DNA of 64,000 nt from Metaclostridioides mangenotii. GTDB lineage: Bacteria > Bacillota > Clostridia > Peptostreptococcales > Peptostreptococcaceae. The DNA is taken from contig NZ_JAGGJX010000003.1 in NCBI RefSeq assembly GCF_017873185.1, positions 176,480-240,479 on the forward strand. The letters run 5' to 3'. Shown here in pieces: positions 8,198 through 16,414 of the stretch. Each line of letters begins with the position of its first letter. Within the stretch, counting starts at the first letter, position 1. The notes under the pieces were generated by a model. The model saw nothing but the letters and a program-made list of their open reading frames with translations, did not search any database and was not told the origin of the DNA. Both the position numbers and the translations under genes were made by a program.

Positions 8198-9007
8198 ATG
8201 GAAGACATAAAAAAAGGAATCACTAGTTTTCAGCTGAAATTATACGGTATTATTTTAATGGTATTTGATCATATAGGGGAATTCTTTGCATTTTTAGGTG
8301 CACCAGTATGGTTTCATTGGTTAGGACGATTAGTTGCGCCAATCTTCTTGTTTACAAGTTCAGAAGGATATATTCATACAAGAAATAAAAAGAAATACAT
8401 GTTTAGATTGCTTTTGGGATTTTGGATCATGAATGTCGGGAACTATATAGTCAATCAATATTTTCAAATTGGGAATATGATGGTCATAAATAATATATTT
8501 GGTACTTTATTTTTAGGAGTATTTTATATGTATTCCATCGATATGTTTAACGAAGGATGGAATGAAAAGAAAAAATCTAAAATATTTGGATCTATTGTTT
8601 TAATGCTAATACCAATATTGATGTGTGTAATAGTATTAATAGCATTATCATCAACTGGTTCAAATTCTATATACCTTAAAATATTTACAACTTTAATGAA
8701 TATTGTTCCGATACCAATTATAGTTGAAGGTGGTCCACTATTTATAATTCTTGCAGTTCTTTTTTACAAATTCCATGGTAGAAAGGGAATGCAGGTAGGT
8801 GCATTAGTTACTGTTGCATTATTAGCGTACTTTACAGGAACAGGAAATCCATTTACAGAGAATTATCAATGGATGATGTGCTTAGCATCAATACCAATTG
8901 TACTTTACAATGGAGAAAAGGGAAGAGGAATGCGTAATTTCTTCTACTTCTTCTATCCAGCTCATATTTATATACTATTTTTTATTTCATACTTTATGCA
9001 AAAATAA
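8198..9007 (+). CDS. TraX family membrane protein
   Basis: A 269-residue polytopic membrane protein with the TraX opening ITSFQLKLYGIILMVFDHIG, then GRLVAPIFLFTSSEGYIHTRNKKKY, the hallmark of the family. TraX acetylates F-pilin in plasmid F; chromosomal firmicute members are presumed membrane acyltransferases of unknown substrate. ATG 8198 is chosen because AGGAGG lies 7 nt upstream, although the frame is open much earlier. About eight membrane segments are visible. A decayed copy of the C-terminal end lies 130 bp downstream. Confidence 0.87.
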   Translation: MEDIKKGITSFQLKLYGIILMVFDHIGEFFAFLGAPVWFHWLGRLVAPIFLFTSSEGYIHTRNKKKYMFRLLLGFWIMNVGNYIVNQYFQIGNMMVINNIFGTLFLGVFYMYSIDMFNEGWNEKKKSKIFGSIVLMLIPILMCVIVLIALSSTGSNSIYLKIFTTLMNIVPIPIIVEGGPLFIILAVLFYKFHGRKGMQVGALVTVALLAYFTGTGNPFTENYQWMMCLASIPIVLYNGEKGRGMRNFFYFFYPAHIYILFFISYFMQK

Positions 9008-9051
9008 ATATATAAAAAATCAAGAAATATTAAGATGATATAAAACTTTTT

Positions 9052-9103
9052 AAAATGCCCATTGCTAATAACACATTTGATATTGTTAGCAATGGGCATT
9101 TCT
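9052..9103 (+). terminator. Intrinsic terminator of traX
   Basis: AAAATGCCCATTGCTAATAAC pairs with GTTAGCAATGGGCATTT around a 12-nt loop: an unusually long GC-containing stem in this AT-rich DNA. Confidence 0.9.
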
Positions 9104-9128
9104 ACTATTATATATGAACAAATTTATA

Positions 9129-9203
9129 ATCCATGCTTTCTATTTTTACCTAACTCACATCTATATACTGTTTTTTATTTCGTACTTTATACAGAAAAAA
9201 TGA
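9129..9203 (+). pseudogene. Remnant of a second TraX C-terminus
   Basis: Frame 3 reads FYFYLTHIYILFFISYFIQKK and then TGA, nearly the same as the end of the intact TraX (FYPAHIYILFFISYFMQK). Nucleotides also match the 3' end of the upstream gene closely. No start or N-terminal part remains. It is best explained as a tandem duplicate that has lost everything but about 25 codons. Confidence 0.72.
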
Positions 9204-9216
9204 ACTTATGGAATGA

Positions 9217-9266
9217 TTTTAAAACAGCCAAATATACTTTATTGATGTTATATTAGCTGTTTTAAT
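9217..9266 (+). terminator. Terminator-like hairpin after the TraX remnant
   Basis: AAAACAGC (9221-9228) pairs with GCTGTTTT (9256-9263), followed by an AT-rich stretch. It was probably the terminator of the decayed TraX copy. Confidence 0.5.
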
Positions 9267-9304
9267 TTATTTTATGTTATAGTTTCAGTAAAAGGAGGGG
9301 TTGT

Positions 9305-10447
9305 ATGTTATACAGAAAGTTCGGAAAAACCAATGAAAAGGTATCTATTTTAGGTTTTGGATGTATGAGACTTCCGCTTATGCCAGAAGGTGATCCAAGC
9401 CAAATTGATAAGGATGAGGCGACTAAGTTAATTCATCGTGCAATCGACGGAGGAGTTAACTATATTGATACTGCGTATCCCTATCATGGTAATGGAATGG
9501 AAGACAGTGGTCAAAGTGAACCTTTCTTGGCAAAGGTATTAAAAAGTGGTTACAGAGAAAAGGTGAACATAGCTACGAAACTCCCAAGCTGGTTGATAAA
9601 GACAAGAGAAGATATGGATAAATATTTAAACGATCAGCTAAAGAGGTTGGAGGTAGATCAAATTGACTTCTATTTAGTGCATGCTGTTGATAGTCAGGTA
9701 TGGCCGATTTTAAAAGAAGCACGTGTTGATGAATTTTTAGATCAAGCAATAAGAGATGGAAGAATAAAATATGCAGGGTTCTCATTTCATGACAAGTTAG
9801 ATTTATTTAAAGAGATTGTGGATTATTACGATTGGTCATTCTGCCAAATTCAGTATAATTATTTGGATGAAGAGTTTCAAGCTGGAAAAGAGGGGCTAGA
9901 ATATGCAGCTAAAAAAGGATTAGGGATTACTATTATGGAACCTCTTAGAGGGGGAAAACTTGCTGTAAATCTGCCAGAAGATGTACAAAATATTTTTGAT
10001 AGTGCTGAAGACAAAAGAACTCCAGCAGATTGGGCTTTAAGATGGATTTGGAATCATCCTGAAGTATCAGTAGTATTAAGTGGTATGAACACTATGGATC
10101 AAGTTGAAGAAAATCTTGTAACAGCAGGCGATTCAAAAGAAAAATCACTGACTGAAGACGAAGTAAATATTGTAAACAAGGCGAAGGCTATATTTAAAGA
10201 AAAGATAAAAGTAAACTGCACAGGTTGTGGTTACTGCATGCCATGCCCTTCAGGTGTAGAAATACCTTTTTGCTTTACTATGTACAATAACCATCATATG
10301 TTTGGTGAAGAAACTTTATATAATGAATTGCTTGTGCCTAAACAAAAGGCATCAAATTGTGTGGAGTGTGGGAAATGTGAAAAGCACTGTCCTCAAGGAA
10401 TTAAAATTCGTGAAGAATTGAAGAAAGTAAAATCAATATTTGAATAA
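9305..10447 (+). CDS. Aldo/keto reductase with C-terminal 4Fe-4S domain
   Basis: A 380-residue cytoplasmic oxidoreductase. Residues ~1-280 form the aldo/keto reductase barrel (FGCMRLPL, INYIDTAYPYHG-type motif with catalytic Asp/Tyr, IDFYLVHAVD). The C-terminus carries two cysteine clusters, CTGCGYCMPCPSGVEIP and CVECGKCEKHCPQGI, predicting two 4Fe-4S clusters. This architecture is common in anaerobes as a predicted NADP-dependent oxidoreductase of unknown substrate. AAGGAGG stands 7 nt before ATG. A paralogue lies at 51009-52007. It is monocistronic with its own terminator. Confidence 0.92.
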   Translation: MLYRKFGKTNEKVSILGFGCMRLPLMPEGDPSQIDKDEATKLIHRAIDGGVNYIDTAYPYHGNGMEDSGQSEPFLAKVLKSGYREKVNIATKLPSWLIKTREDMDKYLNDQLKRLEVDQIDFYLVHAVDSQVWPILKEARVDEFLDQAIRDGRIKYAGFSFHDKLDLFKEIVDYYDWSFCQIQYNYLDEEFQAGKEGLEYAAKKGLGITIMEPLRGGKLAVNLPEDVQNIFDSAEDKRTPADWALRWIWNHPEVSVVLSGMNTMDQVEENLVTAGDSKEKSLTEDEVNIVNKAKAIFKEKIKVNCTGCGYCMPCPSGVEIPFCFTMYNNHHMFGEETLYNELLVPKQKASNCVECGKCEKHCPQGIKIREELKKVKSIFE

Positions 10448-10477
10448 TGAATAGTGTATAGTGAATAATGAATAAAA
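10446..10477 (+). repeat. Short degenerate AT-rich direct repeat
   Basis: Overlapping copies of GAATAGTG, TATAGTGAATAATGAATA and related 8-11-mers directly after the reductase stop codon. Such ATG-AATAGTG strings are common intergenic litter in clostridia; no function is evident. Confidence 0.4.
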
Positions 10478-10573
10478 AATATAAAAAATATGTTTTTTAT
10501 GAAAATTTCTGACTGGAAACTTGAGGTAAATTTAAATTAAAATCATAATAGAAAAATTTTATAGAAGCACCTA

Positions 10574-10624
10574 CTGCCATCAATATTTATATAAATAACT
10601 TCAAATATTGATGGCAGTTTTCTT
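10574..10624 (+). terminator. Intrinsic terminator of the reductase
   Basis: CTGCCATCAATATTT (10574-10588) pairs perfectly with AAATATTGATGGCAG (10603-10617), followed by TTTTCTT. Confidence 0.92.
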
Positions 10625-10633
10625 AGTTATTTA

Positions 10634-10676
10634 TTGACAAATTCGTCACTTAGGGTATATTGTAACTTAAGGTTAC
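10634..10676 (+). promoter_or_regulatory. Promoter with overlapping inverted repeat
   Basis: TTGACA (10634-10639), 16-nt spacer, TATATT (10656-10661). Immediately downstream GTAACTTAAGGTTAC (10662-10676) is an imperfect palindrome placed where a repressor would block initiation. It is 125 nt before the cysteine-peptidase-like gene. Confidence 0.55.
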
Positions 10677-10801
10677 TTTGGTTAATATTAGAATATAAAG
10701 TTTTTTGAATTTTTTACAGAATAATGCTGATAATAATCTGGTAGTATTTCATTATTTGTATTATTAAACACAACAATACATAGAGTAGGTGAATAATCAA
10801 A

Positions 10802-11428
10802 ATGAACAAAGATATATTAAATATTAAAACGAAAGATGGAAAAATAGAGTACGGAGCAAATCAAAACTGGTATAAAAGCGAATGGCAACGAAAGAGCGGT
10901 TGTGGTCCATCATCAGCTGCAAATTTATTTGCTTATATATCAAGTCAAAATCCAAAAGCTAAAGATTTATGTGATCTAAGACCACCATATGAGCAAGTAT
11001 CATTTTTAGAGCATATGGAAAATTTATGGAGTTGTGTTACTCCAACAGCAAAAGGAACAAATTCGACATCTCTTTTTATTGAAGGATCTAAAAAGTATGC
11101 AGCTTCACGAGGAGTCGAGATTAAGGGACATTCGCTAAATGTACGAAGTAGATTGGATTGTAAAAGACCTACAGCTGAAGAATTTATCGATTTTATAAGG
11201 GAAGGTCTAGAAAATAATTGTCCAGTAGCTTTTTTAAATCTATCAAATGGTAGAGTCGATAATCTGTACAATTGGCACTGGGTAACATTGGTTGAACTTT
11301 GGGAAGATGAAAATGGGACAGTTTATGCAACAGCATCTGACGAAGGTGTGAAGAGAGACTTTGATATAAGGCTTTGGGTAGAAACAACTCTACTTGGGGG
11401 CGGATTGGTATATTTTACTATAGAATAG
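10802..11428 (+). CDS. Papain-like cysteine peptidase-like hypothetical protein
   Basis: A 208-residue soluble protein with no signal peptide. KSGCGPSSAANLFAY near residue 31 resembles the nucleophile region of C39-like and transglutaminase-like peptidases. YNWHWVTLVEL near residue 160 supplies a His and TASDEG near 180 an acidic residue. The order Cys-His-Asp and spacing support a papain-like fold, but I cannot name a family. A weak ribosome site (TAGGTGA) precedes ATG. It is monocistronic behind a promoter with a palindromic operator. Confidence 0.7.
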   Translation: MNKDILNIKTKDGKIEYGANQNWYKSEWQRKSGCGPSSAANLFAYISSQNPKAKDLCDLRPPYEQVSFLEHMENLWSCVTPTAKGTNSTSLFIEGSKKYAASRGVEIKGHSLNVRSRLDCKRPTAEEFIDFIREGLENNCPVAFLNLSNGRVDNLYNWHWVTLVELWEDENGTVYATASDEGVKRDFDIRLWVETTLLGGGLVYFTIE

Positions 11429-11543
11429 AAACTAAATTCTAAGAAACATTTTTGAATTTAATAAATTAAGGAATATTATGTAATAACCGATAATATAGAA
11501 GAGAACATTACATTATCTATAAAAATTTTGGGGGTAAATTAAA

Positions 11544-12041
11544 ATGAAATCATTGGTCGTATATTATTCATTAGGAGGAAATACACAGTTGATTGCAAGT
11601 ATTATATCGCAAAAGATAGATGTCGATATACTTGAGATAAGACCGGAGAAAGAAATACCTAAAAAGGGATTCATGAAATTTTTTTTAGGTGGAAAAAGCG
11701 TAATGCTAAACGAGAATCCGAAGCTATTAAATGAAAAAATAGATTTAGATGAGTACGACACTATATTTATTGGGACACCTGTTTGGGCAGGTAGCTATTC
11801 ATCTCCAATTGCGTCGTTCATTTCGAAAAATCATTTAAAAGGAAAGAAGATCGCTTTATTTGCATGCCACTCAGGAGGTGGATCAGATAAGTGCTTTGAG
11901 AAACTCGAAAATACGTTACTAGGCAATGAATTCGTTGGTAACTCCAGTTATAATTCACCCCTTAAGGTTGGCTTTGATGATATTGTAATGCAAGTACATT
12001 CTTGGATTGATAGTGTGGTTTATTTATATAATACGAAATAA
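11544..12041 (+). CDS. Flavodoxin family protein
   Basis: A 165-residue FMN-binding domain. KSLVVYYSLGGNTQLIA is the phosphate-binding loop of flavodoxins (a T/S-x-x-G-N-T type), and FIGTPVWAGSYSSP plus FACHSGGGSDKC are the isoalloxazine loops. It probably carries or uses electrons in an NAD(P)H-independent anaerobic reaction; such short stand-alone proteins are also annotated as flavodoxin-like reductases. It converges on the iron-uptake operon across a shared terminator, consistent with but not proof of iron-limited expression. Confidence 0.88.
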   Translation: MKSLVVYYSLGGNTQLIASIISQKIDVDILEIRPEKEIPKKGFMKFFLGGKSVMLNENPKLLNEKIDLDEYDTIFIGTPVWAGSYSSPIASFISKNHLKGKKIALFACHSGGGSDKCFEKLENTLLGNEFVGNSSYNSPLKVGFDDIVMQVHSWIDSVVYLYNTK

Positions 12042-12056
12042 AATATAAATAAAAAA

Positions 12057-12142
12057 AGAGTGAAAAATACCTTTGAAAATTTTATGATATAAAACTTTAT
12101 ATTTCAAAATTCTATAACAAAAATTTTACTTTTTTCACTCTT
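12057..12142. terminator. Bidirectional terminator, flavodoxin / siderophore operon
   Basis: Outer stem AGAGTGAAAAA (12057-12067) with TTTTTCACTCTT (12131-12142), A-run on one side and T-run on the other, plus an inner AT-rich stem. It lies between convergent genes and can serve both strands. Confidence 0.8.
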
Positions 12143-12190
12143 AATATTAAACGTAATCTGTTTTATATAGTTTTAGGATTATCTAATTAA

Positions 12191-13147
12191 TTACTTTAAA
12201 GCTGATTCAACTTCGTTTATCATACCATCAACTGAAAGTAAACCTCCGCCTGATAAGTACCAGAATTCAGGATCTAAGTTTATAATCTTATCATTTTTAC
12301 CTGCGTTTGTGTTTTTAACTAGATCGTTGTTTAGAGTATCAGAACTCTTGATTTGTCCACCAGTTACAACAGCACGGTCAACTACAAATAGCATATCAGG
12401 ATTTATTTTAGATACATACTCAAAGTTTACTTCTTGTCCATGTGTAGAGGCTTCTATTTTTTCGTCAGCAGCTTTTAAGTTAAGAACATCATGGATTATT
12501 CCAAAACGAGATCCTTTACCGTAAGCACTTAAACTTCCATCGTTAGTTAATATTATTAAAGATTTTTTGTCTGATTTTTCAGCCATTGCGCTTACTTTTT
12601 CGATCTTTTTATCTATTTTATCTAAGTAGTTTTTAGCATCATCTTCTTTTCCAAATAATTCAGCTACTTCTGTAGTGTTTTTCTTGAAGTCATCCATATA
12701 AGTTTCTGCATCTAAGTCTATGTATACAGTAGGTGCTATGTCAGATAATTTATCGTAGTATTCTTCTTGTCTTCCTGATATAAATATTGCATCAGGTTCG
12801 AATGCAAAGATTGCTTCCATATCTGGCTCTTTTATACCACCAACATTTGTTGATTTTTCAAAGCTTGAAAGATATTTTGGTAGGCTATCTAATGGTACCG
12901 CAGTATCTGCATCTACATCAAGTGCCTGCATTGTATCTAATATACCCATATCGAAAACAACAACTTTTTTAGGGTTTTTAGGAACCTTTGTTTCTCCTTT
13001 TGAGTGTTTAAATACTACTTCACCAGCGCTTTCTGATGATTCCGTTGCATTTTTACTTTCTTCTTTTTTGTCCGATTTTGGACTACAACCTGTTACTATG
13101 ACTACTGTCATTGTTAATACTAAAAGCATCGAGAATAGTTTTTTCAT
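12191..13147 (-). CDS. yclQ: Iron-siderophore ABC transporter, substrate-binding lipoprotein
   Basis: A 318-residue lipoprotein. The signal MKKLFSMLLVLTMTVVIVTGC gives a lipobox VTGC with Cys21. The mature part is a PBP2/FepB-type helical-backbone fold (VVVFDMGILDTMQAL, NVGGIKEPDMEAIFAFEPDAI). It captures ferric siderophore outside the membrane. Length and gene order match B. subtilis YclQ (petrobactin), the basis for the symbol. ATG 13147 is chosen for GGAGG 8 nt upstream. A Fur-like box sits in the 90-nt gap to the ATPase gene, so it probably also has its own iron-repressed promoter. Confidence 0.88.
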   Translation of the reverse strand: MKKLFSMLLVLTMTVVIVTGCSPKSDKKEESKNATESSESAGEVVFKHSKGETKVPKNPKKVVVFDMGILDTMQALDVDADTAVPLDSLPKYLSSFEKSTNVGGIKEPDMEAIFAFEPDAIFISGRQEEYYDKLSDIAPTVYIDLDAETYMDDFKKNTTEVAELFGKEDDAKNYLDKIDKKIEKVSAMAEKSDKKSLIILTNDGSLSAYGKGSRFGIIHDVLNLKAADEKIEASTHGQEVNFEYVSKINPDMLFVVDRAVVTGGQIKSSDTLNNDLVKNTNAGKNDKIINLDPEFWYLSGGGLLSVDGMINEVESALK

Positions 13148-13194
13148 TGTTATTTCCTCCAATTATTTTATAATTTATTTTTAATTAGCAAAAT

Positions 13195-13213
13195 GCTATT
13201 AATTATCATTATC
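13195..13213 (-). promoter_or_regulatory. Fur-like box upstream of yclQ
   Basis: Minus strand reads GATAATGATAATTAATAGC; the first 12 bases are identical to the Fur consensus GATAATGATAATCATTATC. It sits about 50 nt before the yclQ start, within the probable promoter. Confidence 0.75.
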
Positions 13214-13240
13214 AACAGATTTGCAAAACTCAGCTAAATA

Positions 13241-13999
13241 TTAGCTGTAGTATAGGCATATGTTTTTGCCGTCAATATTTTGAATGTCTATATCCATTCC
13301 ATAAATCTCTTTAAGTACTGGGGAATTCATAATATCTTTTGTATCCCCATCTTGAACAATTTGTCCATTTTTCATTGCTATTACATAATCTGCATAACAA
13401 GATACGAAATTTATATCATGTATAACGATCATGACAGTCTTATTTAATTCATTTACAAGTCTTTTAAGGACTTTCATGATTTGAACAGAGTGTAGCATGT
13501 CTAAGTTGTTTAGCGGTTCATCTAGGAATATGTAGTCTGTATCTTGGGCAATAACCATTGCTATATACGCCATCTGTCTTTGTCCACCACTTAGCTCATC
13601 TAAGAATCTATCTTGTAAATCTGTAAGTCCTAAATAGTTTAGAGAATCATCAATAAATTTTTCGTCCTCTTCTGTTAATTTACCTTGAGAGTGTGGGTAG
13701 CGTCCAAAGCTAACTAAATCTCTAACAGTAAGTCTGATATTTAAATGATTTGATTGTCTCAGTATCGATAGTCTTTTAGATAATTCACTGTTGTTCCAAT
13801 CTTTAAGTTCTTTGTCATCTATAAATACTTCTCCAGCATCTTTAGCGAGAGTTCGGCTTATTATAGAGATCAATGTACTTTTACCAGCTCCATTACTACC
13901 GATAAATGCTATCAATTTATTTTGAGGAAGTTCAAGATTCACGTTATTTATAACTTCTTTTTTACCGTAATGCTTAGATATATTTTTTAGTTTTATCAT
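13241..13999 (-). CDS. yclP: Iron-siderophore ABC transporter, ATPase
   Basis: A 252-residue FecE/FepC-type ATPase, exactly the length of B. subtilis YclP. Walker A is GSNGAGKST, signature LSGGQRQM, Walker B YIFLDEPLNNLD, switch His in VIHDINF. It energises import through the YclN/YclO permease. Its start overlaps the stop of yclO by 4 nt, indicating translational coupling. Confidence 0.92.
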   Translation of the reverse strand: MIKLKNISKHYGKKEVINNVNLELPQNKLIAFIGSNGAGKSTLISIISRTLAKDAGEVFIDDKELKDWNNSELSKRLSILRQSNHLNIRLTVRDLVSFGRYPHSQGKLTEEDEKFIDDSLNYLGLTDLQDRFLDELSGGQRQMAYIAMVIAQDTDYIFLDEPLNNLDMLHSVQIMKVLKRLVNELNKTVMIVIHDINFVSCYADYVIAMKNGQIVQDGDTKDIMNSPVLKEIYGMDIDIQNIDGKNICLYYS

Positions 14000-14979
14000 T
14001 TTTTACTCTCCTTTAATAAAAGATATATGAAGCATATTCCTCCGAAGAAGTTTATTATTACACTTATCGGGATTGAAAATTGAAACACTTTTTCAACAAT
14101 TAATGTACCAACAGAAAGCGACAAGCATCCAATCAGTACTGCAGCAATTATCTGCAAGCTATGATGGTAGGATTTTACAATTCTACGTGATAAACTTACA
14201 ACCAATATTCCTAAAAATGTTATCGGACCAACTAGAGCAGTAGATACTGATATCAAAATAGATGTTATTATAAGTGATTTTAGTACTGCTTTATTGTACG
14301 ATATACCTAAGTTTATAGCATGATCGGCTCCAAGTTCGATTACATCGTATTCTTTAAGATCCTTTAGTGTGATTATAATGATAATTATTATCAGTAACAA
14401 ACTAATACCTAATAAGTCCTGATTTATATTATTAAAAGATGCAAACATCTTTCCTTGAAGCACTGAAAACTCGTTTGGATCAAGAAGTACTTGCATAAAC
14501 GTAGACATACCTCTAAACAGAGTTCCAACTATCATACCTGCTAGAACTAAAAAATATAGATTTTTATTTTCACCTCTAAACAAGAAGTAAAATAGTAAAC
14601 ACGAACTTCCTATCATAAATACTATCGACAGAATAAAATTTGGGTATCCGGTCATCATGGAAAGTTGCTTCGATCCGAAAGAAAAAACGATAACAGTTTG
14701 TATAAATAAATATAATGAATCAAGTCCTATAATACTAGGTGTTAGTATCCTGTTACCTGTTATAGTCTGGAATGTTACTGTTGAATATCCTACGCAGTAA
14801 CTTACAACTATTATTGCCAACATTTTTAAACTTCTTCTTGGAAGATAATATCCTATATTTTTTTCAGTTAGGCCCCAGAAAGTGTAAAAAGACATTACGC
14901 ATAACGTTGCTAAAAAGAGAAGTAAAATTATTTTTATATCTCTGCTGTGTTTTTTGAAAAACTGTCTTTTGATTATCAT
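13996..14979 (-). CDS. yclO: Iron-siderophore ABC transporter, permease 2
   Basis: A 327-residue FecCD family permease with about nine to ten membrane helices. GPITFLGILVVSLSRRIV is the conserved ATPase-coupling region (normally GxIxFxGLxxPH), here with LVVSLSR in place of LIVPHI. The gene starts 4 nt before the end of permease 1 and overlaps the ATPase gene likewise. A compact four-gene operon in yclNOPQ order supports the assignment. Confidence 0.88.
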   Translation of the reverse strand: MIIKRQFFKKHSRDIKIILLLFLATLCVMSFYTFWGLTEKNIGYYLPRRSLKMLAIIVVSYCVGYSTVTFQTITGNRILTPSIIGLDSLYLFIQTVIVFSFGSKQLSMMTGYPNFILSIVFMIGSSCLLFYFLFRGENKNLYFLVLAGMIVGTLFRGMSTFMQVLLDPNEFSVLQGKMFASFNNINQDLLGISLLLIIIIIIITLKDLKEYDVIELGADHAINLGISYNKAVLKSLIITSILISVSTALVGPITFLGILVVSLSRRIVKSYHHSLQIIAAVLIGCLSLSVGTLIVEKVFQFSIPISVIINFFGGICFIYLLLKESKK

Positions 14980-15953
14980 AGCGCCTCCTTCTTTTTAAAT
15001 AAGACTCCCAAAAATATGATACTTCCGAGAATACTAATTACTACGCTTATTGATATTTCATATGGCGATATAAGTGTACGCCCTATGATGTCGCAAATAA
15101 GAATAAATAATGTACCGATAAGAACTGTATCGAGTAGAGTATTCTTTAGATTATCTCCTTTATAAAGCCTTACAATATTGGGTACTATCAAACCTACAAA
15201 TGGAATACTTCCAACTGTTATAACAACTAATGAAGTTATAAATGCAACAATAATTAGACCAATCATTACAACCCACTTATGATTTAGTCCAAGATTTGTA
15301 GAAAAACTTTCACCCATTCCTGCGATGGTAAATTTACCAGCATATGTGTATGCGATTATTAGCACTGGTATACCTATAAAAAGTAGTTCATATCGACCCT
15401 TTATGATCAGCGAAAAACTTCCTTGAAGCCATGAAGACATATTTTGAATTACATCGTATCTATAGGCAAGAAACTCCGTTATCGCACTTACAACGCTCCC
15501 TAACATAATACCGATTAGAGGCACCATGATAGCGTTTTTATATGTAATACGTTGCAAAAGATTCATAAAGAGCATAGTTCCTAGCAGAGAAACAGCAAAA
15601 GCGATTAACATCTTAGATATCTTAGCTTCATTTCCTGCTACTATAATTGAAATCAGTATACCGAGACGACACCATTCCATTGTACCTGCTGTAGATGGTG
15701 ATACAAAGTGATTATTAGTTATAGTCTGCATTATTAGTCCAGCTATACTAAGCGTTGCCCCTGTTATGATTATACTTATTAATCTTGGTAGTCTACTGAT
15801 CATAAGCAGATACAAATCACTTTCATTGTATTTGATTAAGCCGCGAAAACTAAAATTTTCGACCCCAATTCCTATAGATACTACTGATAGAATTAGAAGC
15901 AAAATTATTAATGTGGTTCTATTTGAAATCAATCGCAGTATATTTTTATTCAT
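14976..15953 (-). CDS. yclN: Iron-siderophore ABC transporter, permease 1
   Basis: A 325-residue FecCD permease. GSIPFVGLIVPNIVRLYKG is the coupling helix motif, and GIMLGSVVSAITEF lies mid-protein. About nine to ten membrane segments. ATG 15953 follows AGGAGG by 7 nt, so the 20 upstream in-frame codons are excluded. It is first in the operon; a Fur-like box lies 40 nt upstream. Confidence 0.88.
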   Translation of the reverse strand: MNKNILRLISNRTTLIILLLILSVVSIGIGVENFSFRGLIKYNESDLYLLMISRLPRLISIIITGATLSIAGLIMQTITNNHFVSPSTAGTMEWCRLGILISIIVAGNEAKISKMLIAFAVSLLGTMLFMNLLQRITYKNAIMVPLIGIMLGSVVSAITEFLAYRYDVIQNMSSWLQGSFSLIIKGRYELLFIGIPVLIIAYTYAGKFTIAGMGESFSTNLGLNHKWVVMIGLIIVAFITSLVVITVGSIPFVGLIVPNIVRLYKGDNLKNTLLDTVLIGTLFILICDIIGRTLISPYEISISVVISILGSIIFLGVLFKKKEAL

Positions 15954-15992
15954 TATAGTTCCTCCTATGTCAGTACTCATTTTAACAAAATA

Positions 15993-16011
15993 GAAAATGA
16001 AAGTCAATATC
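15993..16011 (-). promoter_or_regulatory. Fur-like box upstream of yclN
   Basis: GAAAATGAAAGTCAATATC on the plus strand matches the 19-bp Fur consensus at 15 positions and lies 40 nt before the first gene of the siderophore operon. Confidence 0.65.
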
Positions 16012-16414
16012 AATTACGAAGTAAAATTATGTGGAATTAAAAAATTACTTTATATAAATAAGATTTTTAAAAAAATATTAATTAAATTACTATATAAATA
16101 TATTGTTTGTGATTGAAGAACCTCGGTTTTGGGTAAATAATTAATGAATAGTTTTTTTCTTATATTTAAAAAAATTAATTTATGTAAAACATTCATTGGT
16201 ATATTATTTAGTTATGTAGTATAAAAAATTATAGAATACTTGTAAATCAATGCAGTTTTATTAGATATAATATTTAATATAGATTACAATTAAATTATAA
16301 TTTAAATATAGTATATAGAAAATGAACGGACTTTTAAAAGTCTTGGATTAAATTTTGTAACTAAAAAGACAACTAATAAATTTAGACAATAGTATAAAGA
16401 GGTAGGTGGAATTT
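16012..16414. other. Divergent intergenic region, no gene seen
   Basis: About 400 bases of very AT-rich DNA between the divergent siderophore operon and the ZIP transporter gene. Only a small hairpin GGACTTTTAAAAGTC near 16328 stands out. It must hold promoters for both directions. I see no ORF or recognisable RNA. Confidence 0.5.

Noticed and set aside
9062..9256. 64-codon plus-strand ORF
   Set aside because: It runs through two hairpins, and the TraX-like coding signal in this stretch is in a different frame.
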